DNA of 64,000 bases. Origin: Acinetobacter radioresistens DSM 6976 = NBRC 102413 = CIP 103788 (GTDB lineage Bacteria; Pseudomonadota; Gammaproteobacteria; Pseudomonadales; Moraxellaceae). Every line of letters begins with the position of its first letter. The stretch's first letter is position 1. A program made the position numbers and the translations under genes. The notes beneath the pieces were generated by a model. It was not told where the DNA came from, made no database searches, and saw only the letters and a list, made by a program, of their open reading frames with translations. Below, in pieces: positions 45,970-54,771 of the stretch. The stretch covers positions 2,170,001-2,234,000 of the forward strand of contig NZ_AP019740.1 in assembly GCF_006757745.1 (NCBI RefSeq), in the 5' to 3' direction.

Positions 45970-46206
45970 TTATGGCCGTAGGTTACGGTTTCCCTGTAAA
46001 CGGCTCCCCCGACCAGACTGGATAAGATTAGGTCGTGGCCGGCCATTTTTAACATCTTCAGTCATCCGGCTGTTTCCAGCCTGTAAATTAAAATGGTACA
46101 CCGGTGAAGAAGATTTTACAGACTGTTCCGGATAATCATTCATATGCGCCGCAACAGCTCCACTGAATACCGCCATGGTTAACCATAGTAAGAACAGCTG
46201 CTTCAT
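45970..46206 (-). CDS. Small secreted protein, 78 aa
   Basis: An N-terminal signal peptide (LFLLWLTMAVFSGAVAAH) precedes a 57-residue basic, Asn/Arg/Pro/Ser-rich mature part ending GRGSRLQGNRNLRP. A perfect AGGAGG lies five bases before the ATG, strongly supporting expression. It is convergent with rsmD. I do not recognise a family; the mature part looks disordered and positively charged. Confidence 0.72.
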   Translation of the reverse strand: MKQLFLLWLTMAVFSGAVAAHMNDYPEQSVKSSSPVYHFNLQAGNSRMTEDVKNGRPRPNLIQSGRGSRLQGNRNLRP

Positions 46207-46526
46207 CTTACCTCCTGAATTACTTATTAATAAAAAATGAGTATGAAAGGGTTTTATGAAGAATTAGCCAATACAATGTTGCCGAATCTTTCAGTCTCTT
46301 TAAGCTCTGCAAACTTTCTTCACTTTTTGTTCATTATTTATTTTTATATTAAATTACAGATATTTAAAATATTATTTCCAACTTCTAATTTAAAAGAAGA
46401 ATTACAATGGCGTATATCAGCCCATTACAGGCCGAATGCGATTTCAACAGGGTTTAAAATAGCTTTCATTTTTATCTTTTACCCATAAATTGCTATTTTA
46501 ACTAAAAAGTTACAGGACAAAGTTAT
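46207..46526. other. Intergenic region upstream of the SDR gene
   Basis: 320 bases, AT-rich. A plus-strand frame of 83 codons (46237-46488) exists, but it has no good ribosome site, is rich in Phe and Ile from AT-rich DNA and looks spurious. The promoters of the flanking divergent genes should lie here. Confidence 0.5.
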
Positions 46527-47288
46527 ATGAATATTCAAGAACAGGTAGTACTGGTGACGGGAGGAGCCCGTGGTTTAGGCATAGCGATCACTCAAGCATT
46601 AGTGAGTCAGGGAGCCCGTGTAGTAGTTAACTATATGAGCAGTCATGAAACAGCACGACAGTTACAACAAGATTTTCCAGAACAGATTTTTATTTATCAG
46701 GCTGATGTGACCAATTCTTCTCAGGTACAGGCCATGTTTAAAGCTGCTAAACAGCATTTCGGGCAGGCAGTTAACTCGGTCATCAATAATGCCTTGGTTC
46801 AATTCCAGTTTAATGGGGATGCGCGTCCCAAAATAGAAGAGCTAAGCTGGCAGACAATACAAAACCAGTTTGAAGGTGCAGTGAAGGCCGCACTAAATAC
46901 TACGCAAGCTGCATTTACTGATATGAAAGCCGAACATTTTGGTCGTATTATCAATATTGGTACTAATCTGGTTCAGAATCCGGTAGTCCCCTATCATGAC
47001 TATACTACTGCAAAAGCTGCATTATTAGCCTTTACTCGCACTGCTTCACATGATTTAGGGCCATATGGTATTAATGTAAATATGCTTTCTGGCGGCCTGT
47101 TACAAGCTACAGACGCCAGCCGAGCCACACCAGATGAAGTCTTTCAACTTATTGCAGCCTCTACACCACTACGAAGGGTGGTTACACCTCAAGAATTTGC
47201 AGATGCCATTTTAATGTTTTTGTCCCCATTTGCACGTGCAGTGACGGGCCAGAATCTGATTGTAGATGGTGGATTAGTTAAAGGATAA
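46527..47288 (+). CDS. Short-chain dehydrogenase/reductase (FabG-like)
   Basis: A 253-aa classical SDR oxidoreductase. The NADP(H)-binding VTGGARGLGIAITQAL motif lies at the N-terminus, with an NNA motif (SVINNALVQF; the usual NNAG glycine is Leu). The catalytic Y-x3-K is present (YTTAK), but the usual catalytic Ser region reads INIGTNLVQN, so Thr or another residue must substitute. The C-terminal GQNLIVDGGLVKG is typical of 3-oxoacyl-ACP-reductase-like SDRs. Substrate unknown. No operon partner is evident. Confidence 0.88.
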   Translation: MNIQEQVVLVTGGARGLGIAITQALVSQGARVVVNYMSSHETARQLQQDFPEQIFIYQADVTNSSQVQAMFKAAKQHFGQAVNSVINNALVQFQFNGDARPKIEELSWQTIQNQFEGAVKAALNTTQAAFTDMKAEHFGRIINIGTNLVQNPVVPYHDYTTAKAALLAFTRTASHDLGPYGINVNMLSGGLLQATDASRATPDEVFQLIAASTPLRRVVTPQEFADAILMFLSPFARAVTGQNLIVDGGLVKG

Positions 47289-47431
47289 GACGACTCTGTT
47301 TAATAAATTTAGGAATACTGCTGATTTATTCAACAAGCAGACATAAAATCCAGAAAATTTTACTGCTCTCAACAGCAGTATAAACAGGAAGTCGTTACAA
47401 TACCGCCCTTTTTATGCTGCATGAAAAAGTA

Positions 47432-47755
47432 ATGAAAATTTTAGCATTATTTTCCAGCCTAATCCTTTTGACTGGCTGTTCATTTGGCTCATCCGCTGAG
47501 CTTAAACGAGCAGAGAAGCTGTTCAGCCAGTTTGAATGCAATAATATTGAAAGTACTCAGATTACTCACAGCGATATTAATACTTATCACCAGCAGTCTC
47601 TTGGAGCCACTAAAGCCAAAGTAAGAAGCTATATAGAAAATTATAAGGATGGAGAAGCAGAGCTCGATATGCCTCTTGATGAAGTTGTAGCACAACAATA
47701 TCAACTTTATAAGGCGGCTTGCGAATCGTTAGGGGGAATTAGTCCAGATGAATAA
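47432..47755 (+). CDS. Small lipoprotein, 107 aa
   Basis: A signal peptide ends in the lipobox LTGC (Cys16). The mature 92 residues are mostly helical, with a Cys pair (ECNN and ACESLGG) that could form a disulfide. The ATG at 47432 is preferred since it starts the signal peptide (MKILALFSSL); an ATG six codons upstream is possible, and neither has a clear Shine-Dalgarno. No family is recognised. Confidence 0.7.
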   Translation: MKILALFSSLILLTGCSFGSSAELKRAEKLFSQFECNNIESTQITHSDINTYHQQSLGATKAKVRSYIENYKDGEAELDMPLDEVVAQQYQLYKAACESLGGISPDE

Positions 47756-47946
47756 AGTGGGAGAATTTATAATTAAGGTTTTAAGACTTAATATCACGCG
47801 CCTATTAAAAAATAACGGATTCTATTATTGTTAAGTTCTCTGCTGCTTATACTTGGCGCTGAAACAACATAATCACTCTTCAACCTAGTAAACTCGTTTT
47901 ATTATGCTAGAACAAGCCATTAGGACTACCATTAAGATATATTTTA

Positions 47947-47974
47947 TAGAAAACAGACTTGAGTCTGTTTTCTA
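47947..47974. terminator. Long hairpin downstream of the acyltransferase gene
   Basis: A 13-bp perfect inverted repeat (TAGAAAACAGACT and AGTCTGTTTTCTA) lies 24 bases beyond the stop of the minus-strand gene. The T-run is inside the stem rather than after it, so termination strength is uncertain. Confidence 0.55.
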
Positions 47975-47997
47975 TATTCAGGAAAAAGTAAGCAAAA

Positions 47998-48579
47998 TCA
48001 ATTTAGATAACGTACATCAACACTGAACTTTTCTGGAAATTTAGGCTCGATATTGGCATAAAACTGCATAATTTCCTGCATATCCTGCTCATAATTTCCA
48101 GTCGGGTAAATGATTTTACCGACTCCTGCCCGTTTCTTTTGATAGTCCATATAAGCAAGCGCAATTGGAACACCGGCAGTCATTGCAATATGATAAAAAC
48201 CAGTTTTCCAGTTTTCTTGCTTGGCTCGTGTGCCTTCTGGTGTTACCAGCATTACCAGATGAGGATGTTCTTTAAACAGGTCAGCCATCAGCTGCACCAT
48301 ACTTGCCCGGGCTTGTCCTTCTTTTTTTGGACTGCGGTCAATTCCAATACCGCCCATAGCACGAACAAACGGTCCTAGAGGAAACTTCATATAACTGTCT
48401 TTAATAGTAATACGTACATTAACCCCTAAAACTTTTAAGGCCAGCCGGGCATAAACAGCATCCCAATTACTGGTATGCGGCGCAGCAATCATTACACACT
48501 GTTCAAGACCTTGTGGCCATTGATTATCTGTTTCCCACCCCATCAGGCCCAAGCTATATTCTGCAATTTTTCTTAACAC
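47998..48579 (-). CDS. PlsC-type 1-acyl-sn-glycerol-3-phosphate acyltransferase-like protein
   Basis: A 193-aa acyltransferase of the LPLAT family. The catalytic HxxxxD motif appears as APHTSNWDA near residue 35, and the phosphate-binding region as VTPEGTRAK near residue 115; GGIGIDRSPK between them is also typical. It probably acylates a lysophospholipid or related glycerol phosphate at the membrane. It is shorter than E. coli PlsC (245 aa) and belongs to the small single-domain group common in proteobacteria. Monocistronic. Confidence 0.88.
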   Translation of the reverse strand: MLRKIAEYSLGLMGWETDNQWPQGLEQCVMIAAPHTSNWDAVYARLALKVLGVNVRITIKDSYMKFPLGPFVRAMGGIGIDRSPKKEGQARASMVQLMADLFKEHPHLVMLVTPEGTRAKQENWKTGFYHIAMTAGVPIALAYMDYQKKRAGVGKIIYPTGNYEQDMQEIMQFYANIEPKFPEKFSVDVRYLN

Positions 48580-48862
48580 TCAAGCTTACCCACTTTCTAA
48601 AAGGAGGCAGATTCTAACAATTTATTCTGTATAAAAGAGGGAGATTCAATCTAAATTTGATCAAAATACATGCAATTAATATATATATGTATAAATTTAA
48701 TTTTTATCTGATCCAAGACTAATATAAGAATAATTTGCGAAATAAAATAGCGTTATTTTAGACCTAACATTGTTTAACACTTAAATACAGATCTCTACTC
48801 GTGACACAGACTTAATACTTCTATATTGAATCTATAAAATAGCCATGTTAGAGGTAATTCTT

Positions 48863-49006
48863 ATGACTACACCAAATGCTGCGAATGATAATCCCCATGT
48901 TCAGCATACGGACAATACTCATGAAAAATTCTCTGAAAAAGAAGAACAACAGAAAGAACAACAGCAGAAAGAAATTGATAAAGGAATTCCTCAAAAGCAG
49001 AAATAA
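48863..49006 (+). CDS. Small hydrophilic Gln/Glu/Lys-rich protein, 47 aa
   Basis: A short frame with a good ribosome site (GAGG eight bases before the ATG). It starts MTTPNAANDNPHVQHTDN, continues into an EKEEQQKEQQQKEIDKG stretch and ends GIPQKQK. It is entirely hydrophilic and probably disordered or helical, with no signal or membrane segment. Codon use is orderly. It is followed by a hairpin. Function unknown; it has the look of the small stress-associated proteins seen in many bacteria, but that is only an impression. Confidence 0.6.
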   Translation: MTTPNAANDNPHVQHTDNTHEKFSEKEEQQKEQQQKEIDKGIPQKQK

Positions 49007-49070
49007 CTTTGTACCAAGCTTCTAACTTCTAGTTGACCAGATCATTCCAACATAACCAAATTAGTTAAAG

Positions 49071-49090
49071 ACAGGCCAGTTTTGGCCTGT
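49071..49090 (+). terminator. Hairpin after the 47-aa gene
   Basis: ACAGGCCA and TGGCCTGT form an eight-pair stem with a four-base loop, followed by a weak T-rich stretch. Probable terminator for the small gene upstream. Confidence 0.5.
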
Positions 49091-49230
49091 AACTATTTTA
49101 GTAGCATTTTATTTACAGTGTTGTAGTAATTTCTAATGATGACCTATAAGTCGAAATACTTACTCTATTAAACTACTTATATCAATTTATCTATATAAAT
49201 TATTTATTCACGAACTGCCAAGAGGGAATA

Positions 49231-49728
49231 ATGAAAAAGACTATCTGTATTTTTGCGATCTCATCTATTTTCTTTACGGCCTGTAGTACAAATGAGCAGG
49301 CTACTCAACATTCTGAAAAGGATAATGACCGACATGCTACTACTGTAATGACGCCTACTCCATCGACTTCTCGTAAAGCTCAAATGGCGGATAGCGCCCA
49401 TAATGTTGAAAACTCACTCGACTGGGAAGGTGAATATGAAGGTATATTACCTTGTGCTGACTGCGAAGGCATTAAAACAGAGCTGGAATTGCATGCCGAT
49501 AAAACCTATGAATTAACAGAAGAATATTTAGGTAAAGGGCCAAATAATAAATTTAAGGTACGTGGGCTGTTCCATTTTGATGCTGCTAACCCTTCTCTAG
49601 TTGTACTGGATCAGGCTGGTGATCAGCGTAAATATTTTATTGGTGAAAGCTTTGCTGAATTGCGCGATCGCATTACTGGTGAAAAAATAGATAGCAAGCT
49701 GAATTACACCTTGAAGAAAGAATTTTAA
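49231..49728 (+). CDS. NlpE N-terminal-domain lipoprotein
   Basis: A 165-aa lipoprotein with lipobox FTAC (Cys18). A Ser/Thr/Pro/Asp-rich spacer reaches about residue 65. It is followed by one NlpE-N domain: WEGEYEGILPCADCEGIKTEL with the characteristic CxxC, then LHADKTYELTEEYLG and a final KLNYTLKK strand. E. coli NlpE, a copper- and surface-sensing lipoprotein, has this domain plus a C-terminal OB fold, which is missing here. An envelope-sensing role is only inferred. GAGG lies before the ATG (GAGGGAATAATG). Confidence 0.88.
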   Translation: MKKTICIFAISSIFFTACSTNEQATQHSEKDNDRHATTVMTPTPSTSRKAQMADSAHNVENSLDWEGEYEGILPCADCEGIKTELELHADKTYELTEEYLGKGPNNKFKVRGLFHFDAANPSLVVLDQAGDQRKYFIGESFAELRDRITGEKIDSKLNYTLKKEF

Positions 49729-49763
49729 AAAAATTTATTTTAGTTCTTTAACGTCGACCAAAT

Positions 49764-49791
49764 AAAAACCCCGCAGAAGCGGGGTTTTTTT
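49764..49791. terminator. Bidirectional terminator between the NlpE-like gene and aceA
   Basis: The GC-rich stem ACCCCGC with GCGGGGT has loop AGAA, with an A-run before and T-run after, and serves both convergent genes. Confidence 0.92.
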
Positions 49792-49806
49792 GAATCAGCT
49801 TAAACC

Positions 49807-51411
49807 TTAGTGGTTAGCAAACTGGTTCATTGTGTTTTTCGCATCGTCGCCCGCTTTAAGCGCGTTATCACCAGCGAAAATTTCTTTATGATCATCACCG
49901 ATATCAGAACCCGCCATTGCTTGGTGTTTCACACAAGCGATGCCACCACGGATTTCTTTGCGCTGTACACCAGCAACATAAGCCAACATGCCTTCAGAAC
50001 CGAAGTAACCTTGAGCCAGCTCATGAGTAGAGAGCGCAGCTGTATGATAAGTCGGCAATGTGATCAAGTGATGGAATACACCTGCTTCACGAGAAGCATC
50101 TGCCTGGAAGGTACGGATTTTCGCATCAGCTTCGGCAGCCAGTTCAGAATCGTCATACTCAGCGCTCATCAATTTAGCGCGATCATATGCAGAAACGTCC
50201 TTACCTTCAGCAACCCAACGGTCGTAAGCTTGTTGACGGAAGTTTAAAGTCCAGTTGAACGATGGAGAGTTGTTATAAACAAGCTTCGCATTTGGAACAA
50301 CTTCTTTCACACGGTTAACCATGTGTGCAATTTCTTCAACGTTTGGTGTTGCAGTCTCGATCCACAGCAAGTCAGCACCGTTTTGCAGGCTGGTTACACA
50401 GTCAAGTACAACGCGGTCGATTTGAGTACCTTCACGGAACTGGTACAGACCAGATGCCAAACGTTTAGGACGGTGTAATTTACCATCACGTTTAATCAGG
50501 ATTTCATCTTCTTGAGCTTCAGAGATATCAATTTCAGTTGTATCCAGGTAGCTGATGTATTGAGAAGCGATGTCGCCTGGCTCTTTAACCACTGGGATTT
50601 TTTGAGTCAGGTCAGCGCCTTCAGAGTCAGTACGTGCAACGATGATACCGTCTTCAAGACCCATTTCCAGGAATGCATAACGAAGCGCGTGAATTTTCGC
50701 AATAAAGTCTTCATGTGGAACTGTTACTTTACCAGCCTGGTGACCACATTGTTTCGCGTCAGAAACCTGGTTTTCGATTTGAAGTGCGCAAGCACCCGCT
50801 TCGATCATTTTCTTGGCAAGCAGGTAAGTTGCTTCTTCATTACCAAAACCAGCATCGATGTCAGCAATAATTGGTACAACATGAGTTTCGAAGTTATCAA
50901 TCTGGCTAGTAATTTCAGCAACTTTTGCAGAATCACCCGCTTCTTTAGCTTTATTTAAAGCACGGAACAGATCATTCAGTTCTTTCGCATCGGCTTGACG
51001 CAAGAACGTATAGATTTCTTCGATCAATGCAGGAACAGAAGTTTTTTCATGCATAGACTGGTCAGGAAGTGGACCGAACTCTGAACGAAGTGCAGCAACC
51101 ATCCAACCAGAAAGGTAGATATAGCGACGTTCAGTTGTACCGAAGTATTTTTTGTTCGCAATCATTTTTTGTTGTGCGATGAAACCGTGCCAGCAACCCA
51201 AAGATTGAGTATATTTGCTAGAGTCAGCATCATAAGCAGCCATATCACGACGCATAATAGCAGCTGTATATTTAGCAATATCTAAACCGGTTTTGAAACG
51301 GTTTTGTAGTTGCATACGAGCAGCATCTTCTGGGCTGATATCACGCCAAGTGTCGCCAAATTTAGCTTTTAATTCACGTACTGCATCTATCGCTGTTTGA
51401 TATGTAGTCAT
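49807..51411 (-). CDS. aceA: Isocitrate lyase
   Basis: A 534-aa enzyme of the glyoxylate shunt that splits isocitrate to glyoxylate and succinate, allowing growth on acetate and fatty acids. The active-site signature appears as DAKQCGHQAGKV (a KxCGH form), within QIENQVSDAKQCGHQ. Other markers are KKYFGTTERRYIYLSGWMVA and SPSFNW. The length places it with the Pseudomonas AceA group (about 530 aa), longer than E. coli AceA (434 aa). AGGAAA precedes the ATG by seven bases. The alkane hydroxylase elsewhere in the window would feed this pathway. Confidence 0.96.
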   Translation of the reverse strand: MTTYQTAIDAVRELKAKFGDTWRDISPEDAARMQLQNRFKTGLDIAKYTAAIMRRDMAAYDADSSKYTQSLGCWHGFIAQQKMIANKKYFGTTERRYIYLSGWMVAALRSEFGPLPDQSMHEKTSVPALIEEIYTFLRQADAKELNDLFRALNKAKEAGDSAKVAEITSQIDNFETHVVPIIADIDAGFGNEEATYLLAKKMIEAGACALQIENQVSDAKQCGHQAGKVTVPHEDFIAKIHALRYAFLEMGLEDGIIVARTDSEGADLTQKIPVVKEPGDIASQYISYLDTTEIDISEAQEDEILIKRDGKLHRPKRLASGLYQFREGTQIDRVVLDCVTSLQNGADLLWIETATPNVEEIAHMVNRVKEVVPNAKLVYNNSPSFNWTLNFRQQAYDRWVAEGKDVSAYDRAKLMSAEYDDSELAAEADAKIRTFQADASREAGVFHHLITLPTYHTAALSTHELAQGYFGSEGMLAYVAGVQRKEIRGGIACVKHQAMAGSDIGDDHKEIFAGDNALKAGDDAKNTMNQFANH

Positions 51412-51989
51412 GATATTTTCCTGTATTCATTTTAGGAGTTCATCAATCGAGGCACTAAATCATACTCGGTATAATTTGTTTAGATTTAGAACACTTCGTT
51501 ACGATGAACACAGCTTAGTGGTGATAAAAAAATTAATCCAATATTCTCCATTGATTTTCAATATTTTTTTAGAAAATACCTAGATCAAAGTCGTATTATA
51601 ATTATGTTTCAATATATTACACCATTGTTTTTATTAAATTATTTTAAATAAGATTTGACTTTTAATGTTTAATATTTAGCCATTTTTTTGTTTGTTAGAC
51701 TTAAGTTGAGTGCTTTTATAGTTCCAAGTAGGGCTTACAAATTAAGAGAAAAAATTATCATTCAAGGTTTTTTATAAAAATACATTTGTATATAGATTGA
51801 ACTTTTAAATTTTTACTCCATTTAAAGTTAAATAATTATTCTAATCAATAAAATTGGATTTTTACTGATCAATACCTTTTAAACTTATTCAGATTATTTA
51901 TCTGAATTTTTCAGTGCTTTTAGCACAAATATATTTAACTGTGGCATAATTCAATATGATTTAACATTTTTATTTTCGGTATTTATTTT
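51412..51989. other. Long AT-rich intergenic region between aceA and a divergent lysR-type gene
   Basis: 578 bases without a gene. It should contain the aceA promoter on the minus strand. On the plus strand TGGCATAAT (51942-51950) is a possible extended -10 element for the LysR gene. The middle is very AT-rich. No terminator, repeat or structured RNA is recognised, although the length is more than two promoters need. Confidence 0.5.
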
Positions 51990-52982
51990 ATGAATCTTGA
52001 GCGGGTAGACCTGAATCTACTAATTTATCTTGATGTCCTTCTTCGCGAAAAAAATGTAACTCGTGCAGCAGAACAACTCGGGGTAACCCAGCCCGCCATG
52101 AGTAATATTTTACGTCGTTTACGTAACCTGTTCAATGATCCACTGCTGATCCGTTCATCTGAGGGTATGACCCCGACTGAACGTGCTTTAGAGTTACAGC
52201 CGCGTATTCGTGATGCGCTGGCTGATCTTTCCATGATTCTGGAGCCACGTACCGAATTTCGTCCTTATACGTCTAATCGCGTATTTCGCATTATGACTTC
52301 AGATTATGCTGAAGCAACCTTGGTACCACGTCTGGTCAAGGCCTTGCGCTCAGAAGCACCTAATGTTGTGCTGGACTTCTTAACACCAAGCGATGTGTCT
52401 TACCGTGATATGGAGCAAGGTAAAGTTGACTTGGCCATTAACCGTTTTAATGAGATTCCACAGAGTTTTCATCAGGTACTGGTGTGGCGTGACAGTTATT
52501 CTTGTCTGCTGAATAACAAGCATCCCGCCATGAACAATCTGAACCTGAAAAGTTATCTGGATGCCCAGCATATCTGGGTGTCTAAAACAGGTATGGGCGT
52601 TGGTTTTGGGGTGAATCCTGAGAAACAGGCCGGACTGGGCTGGATTGATCAAGCTTTAGAACGTATTGGCCAGAAACGCAAGATTTCAGTTTTTACCCGG
52701 CATTACCAGATGCCGGCGCTCTTGGCTGCAAATGTTGATCTGATTGCGACATTACCAACACGTATCGCACGTCTACAGGCGAAAAGCCAAAATCTGATTA
52801 TTAAAGATCCGCCATTTTATATTCCTGAGTTTGAGCTGAAGATGGCATGGTGCCCGCTTTTGCATCATCACCCTGCCCATCGCTGGTTACGTCAGTTAAT
52901 TTTATATGTAGCCCGTCAGATGATTGAAGATGAAAACCGAGAATTTCTGATGAATAATTCACAATTATCACCTCATTACTAG
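51990..52982 (+). CDS. LysR family transcriptional regulator
   Basis: A 330-aa regulator. The N-terminal helix-turn-helix reads VDLNLLIYLDVLLREKNVTRA followed by EQLGVTQPAMSNILRRLR, and the substrate-binding domain fills the rest. The start VDLNLLI places it with the NodD/NahR-like group of LysR proteins. It is divergent from aceA over a 578-base gap, which makes control of aceA possible but unproven. A terminator hairpin follows at 53024. Confidence 0.92.
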   Translation: MNLERVDLNLLIYLDVLLREKNVTRAAEQLGVTQPAMSNILRRLRNLFNDPLLIRSSEGMTPTERALELQPRIRDALADLSMILEPRTEFRPYTSNRVFRIMTSDYAEATLVPRLVKALRSEAPNVVLDFLTPSDVSYRDMEQGKVDLAINRFNEIPQSFHQVLVWRDSYSCLLNNKHPAMNNLNLKSYLDAQHIWVSKTGMGVGFGVNPEKQAGLGWIDQALERIGQKRKISVFTRHYQMPALLAANVDLIATLPTRIARLQAKSQNLIIKDPPFYIPEFELKMAWCPLLHHHPAHRWLRQLILYVARQMIEDENREFLMNNSQLSPHY

Positions 52983-53023
52983 AGAGTAAATTTCTTTATT
53001 TTCTATTTTTCGGTTTATACTCT

Positions 53024-53061
53024 AAGGCTTAAGGAGAATTCTTATTCCTTAAGCCTTTTTT
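53024..53061 (+). terminator. Terminator after the lysR-type gene
   Basis: A 12-bp stem (AAGGCTTAAGGA with TCCTTAAGCCTT) and a ten-base loop are followed by T6. It lies only 46 bases before the start of the next gene. Confidence 0.88.
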
Positions 53062-53106
53062 GTGTTAAAACAATTTCATAATAACGATGAATCACACAGG
53101 TGTCTT

Positions 53107-54429
53107 GTGAGCCTTTTTCAAAATATTGTCATCATTATTCTCCTGATCATTGGTGCAGGTTTTCTCTCATTAACTGAAATTGCACTGGCTGGCGCTCGTC
53201 GGGTCAAGCTCAAGATTCTGGCAGAATCCGGAGACGAGCGGGCAACTAAAGTTTTAATGTTACAAGAGCAGTCGGCAGACTTCTTCGCAGCTTCTCAAAT
53301 TGGTCTAAATGCGGTAGCAATTTTAGGTGGTATTTTAGGTGAGGCTGCTTTCCGCCCTTATTTTGTAAATCTGATTGACCGTTTTTATGAAGGGCCCTGG
53401 ACAGAAACGATAGGTTTTGCTCTTTCCTTTACGCTGGTAACTTCACTTTTTATTCTGTTCGCAGATCTTATGCCAAAACGTCTGGCCATGATTGCGCCTG
53501 AGAAAATTGCTGTTTCGGTGATTAATCCTATACAGATTTTTATCAAGGTCTGTAAACCTTTGGCTTGGTTCATTAATGCAATTGCCAATACTTTGTTTCG
53601 GCTATTTAAGGTAAATACCACCAGGGAAGATAATATTACTTTTGATGATATTTCTGCCGTAATGGATGCAGGTGCACAGGCGGGTGTCCTGCAAAAACAG
53701 GAACATCATTTTATTGAAAATGTTTTTGAGCTAGAAGAACGTAACGTACCCTCAAGTATGACCACCCGCGAAAATGTAGTGTACTTTACTTTAAAAGAGT
53801 CCGAGGCCAGCATTCGTCAGAAATTGGGAGAGTATCCCTATTCAAAATTTCTGGTTTGTAATGAACATATCGATGAAGTAATTGGCTATGTAGACGCCAA
53901 AGATATATTGGTACGAATTTTAAATAACCAGTCCCTGCTTCAACTCAATGAAAATACCATACGTACTGTATTGACCATACCAGATTCGCTAACGCTTTCT
54001 GAACTGCTTGACCGTTTTCGTTCAACCAAAGAAAAGTTTGCAGTTGTTATTAATGAATATGCTTTGGTGGTCGGGGTAATTACTTTAAGTGATATTATGA
54101 TTACTGTTATGGGGGATTGGGTGACGCCACTTGAAGAAGAACAGCAAATCATTAAACGGGATAATAATTCCTGGTTAATTGATGGCAGTACCCCCATCGA
54201 AGATTTGAAACATGCCCTCGAAATTGATGAAATGCCGGATGAAGACAACTATGAAACCTTAGCTGGTTTTATGATGTACCAGCTCCGCAAGATTCCACGC
54301 CCTGCCGATGTAGTAATTTATACCAACTACAAGTTCGAAGTCGTGGATGTTGACCATTTCAAAATAGACCAGCTTCTAGTGACCCGTATGCTGGAACCAA
54401 ATGCTACGCCTTCTACAGAGCAGGAATAA
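53107..54429 (+). CDS. CNNM / HlyC-CorC family membrane protein
   Basis: A 440-aa protein. The N-terminal DUF21 (CNNM) transmembrane domain has a first membrane segment IVIIILLIIGAGFLSLTEIAL and a second FALSFTLVTSLFILFADLMPKRLAM, with the family motif GAGFLSLTEIALAGARRVKL. A CBS-domain pair follows (about residues 200-330), and a C-terminal CorC/HlyC transporter-associated domain ends the protein. Members are linked to magnesium or cobalt efflux. The start is taken as GTG at 53107 with AGG six bases upstream; a GTG 15 codons earlier would start inside the terminator T-run, so it is less likely. Confidence 0.88.
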   Translation: MSLFQNIVIIILLIIGAGFLSLTEIALAGARRVKLKILAESGDERATKVLMLQEQSADFFAASQIGLNAVAILGGILGEAAFRPYFVNLIDRFYEGPWTETIGFALSFTLVTSLFILFADLMPKRLAMIAPEKIAVSVINPIQIFIKVCKPLAWFINAIANTLFRLFKVNTTREDNITFDDISAVMDAGAQAGVLQKQEHHFIENVFELEERNVPSSMTTRENVVYFTLKESEASIRQKLGEYPYSKFLVCNEHIDEVIGYVDAKDILVRILNNQSLLQLNENTIRTVLTIPDSLTLSELLDRFRSTKEKFAVVINEYALVVGVITLSDIMITVMGDWVTPLEEEQQIIKRDNNSWLIDGSTPIEDLKHALEIDEMPDEDNYETLAGFMMYQLRKIPRPADVVIYTNYKFEVVDVDHFKIDQLLVTRMLEPNATPSTEQE

Positions 54430-54771
54430 GAGAATTTTATAGGAATAAAAATAACAGGAGACTTATCCCCTATATTTCTCTAATTTTTTCTGCCATCTAA
54501 CGTGTGGCACAAATGATTAGATAAAGAGAAATTATTTAAGCTTTACGGCTTGCTAGCTCATTTTTCTTGAGCTTAGTTGACATCATATAGCTATAAACTT
54601 AAGCAGTTGGCAAATTGGCTTAACCGCCTTAAAGCAATTAACTGGAAGTATATGATTTTCAGTTAACTGGCCGATTTAATTATGCAGTTTTTATAAATTA
54701 TAAATAATTATAAAATCATATTCATAAGGACATTAAAAAAGAGCCAGCTGGCTCTTTTTACATGAAATGAT
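54430..54771. other. Intergenic region with a palindrome, no gene
   Basis: 342 bases between convergent genes. Besides the bidirectional terminator at its right end, it contains an inverted repeat TTAACTG / CAGTTAA (54638-54666) with a 15-base loop. No reading frame with a ribosome site is seen. Confidence 0.5.
54735..54759. terminator. Bidirectional terminator
   Basis: GAGCCAGCTGGCTC is a perfect palindrome with A6 before and T5 after, and can serve both convergent genes. Confidence 0.82.

Noticed and set aside
46237-46488. 83-codon plus-strand open frame before the SDR gene
   Set aside because: AT-driven, Phe/Ile-rich composition, no family likeness and no good ribosome site.
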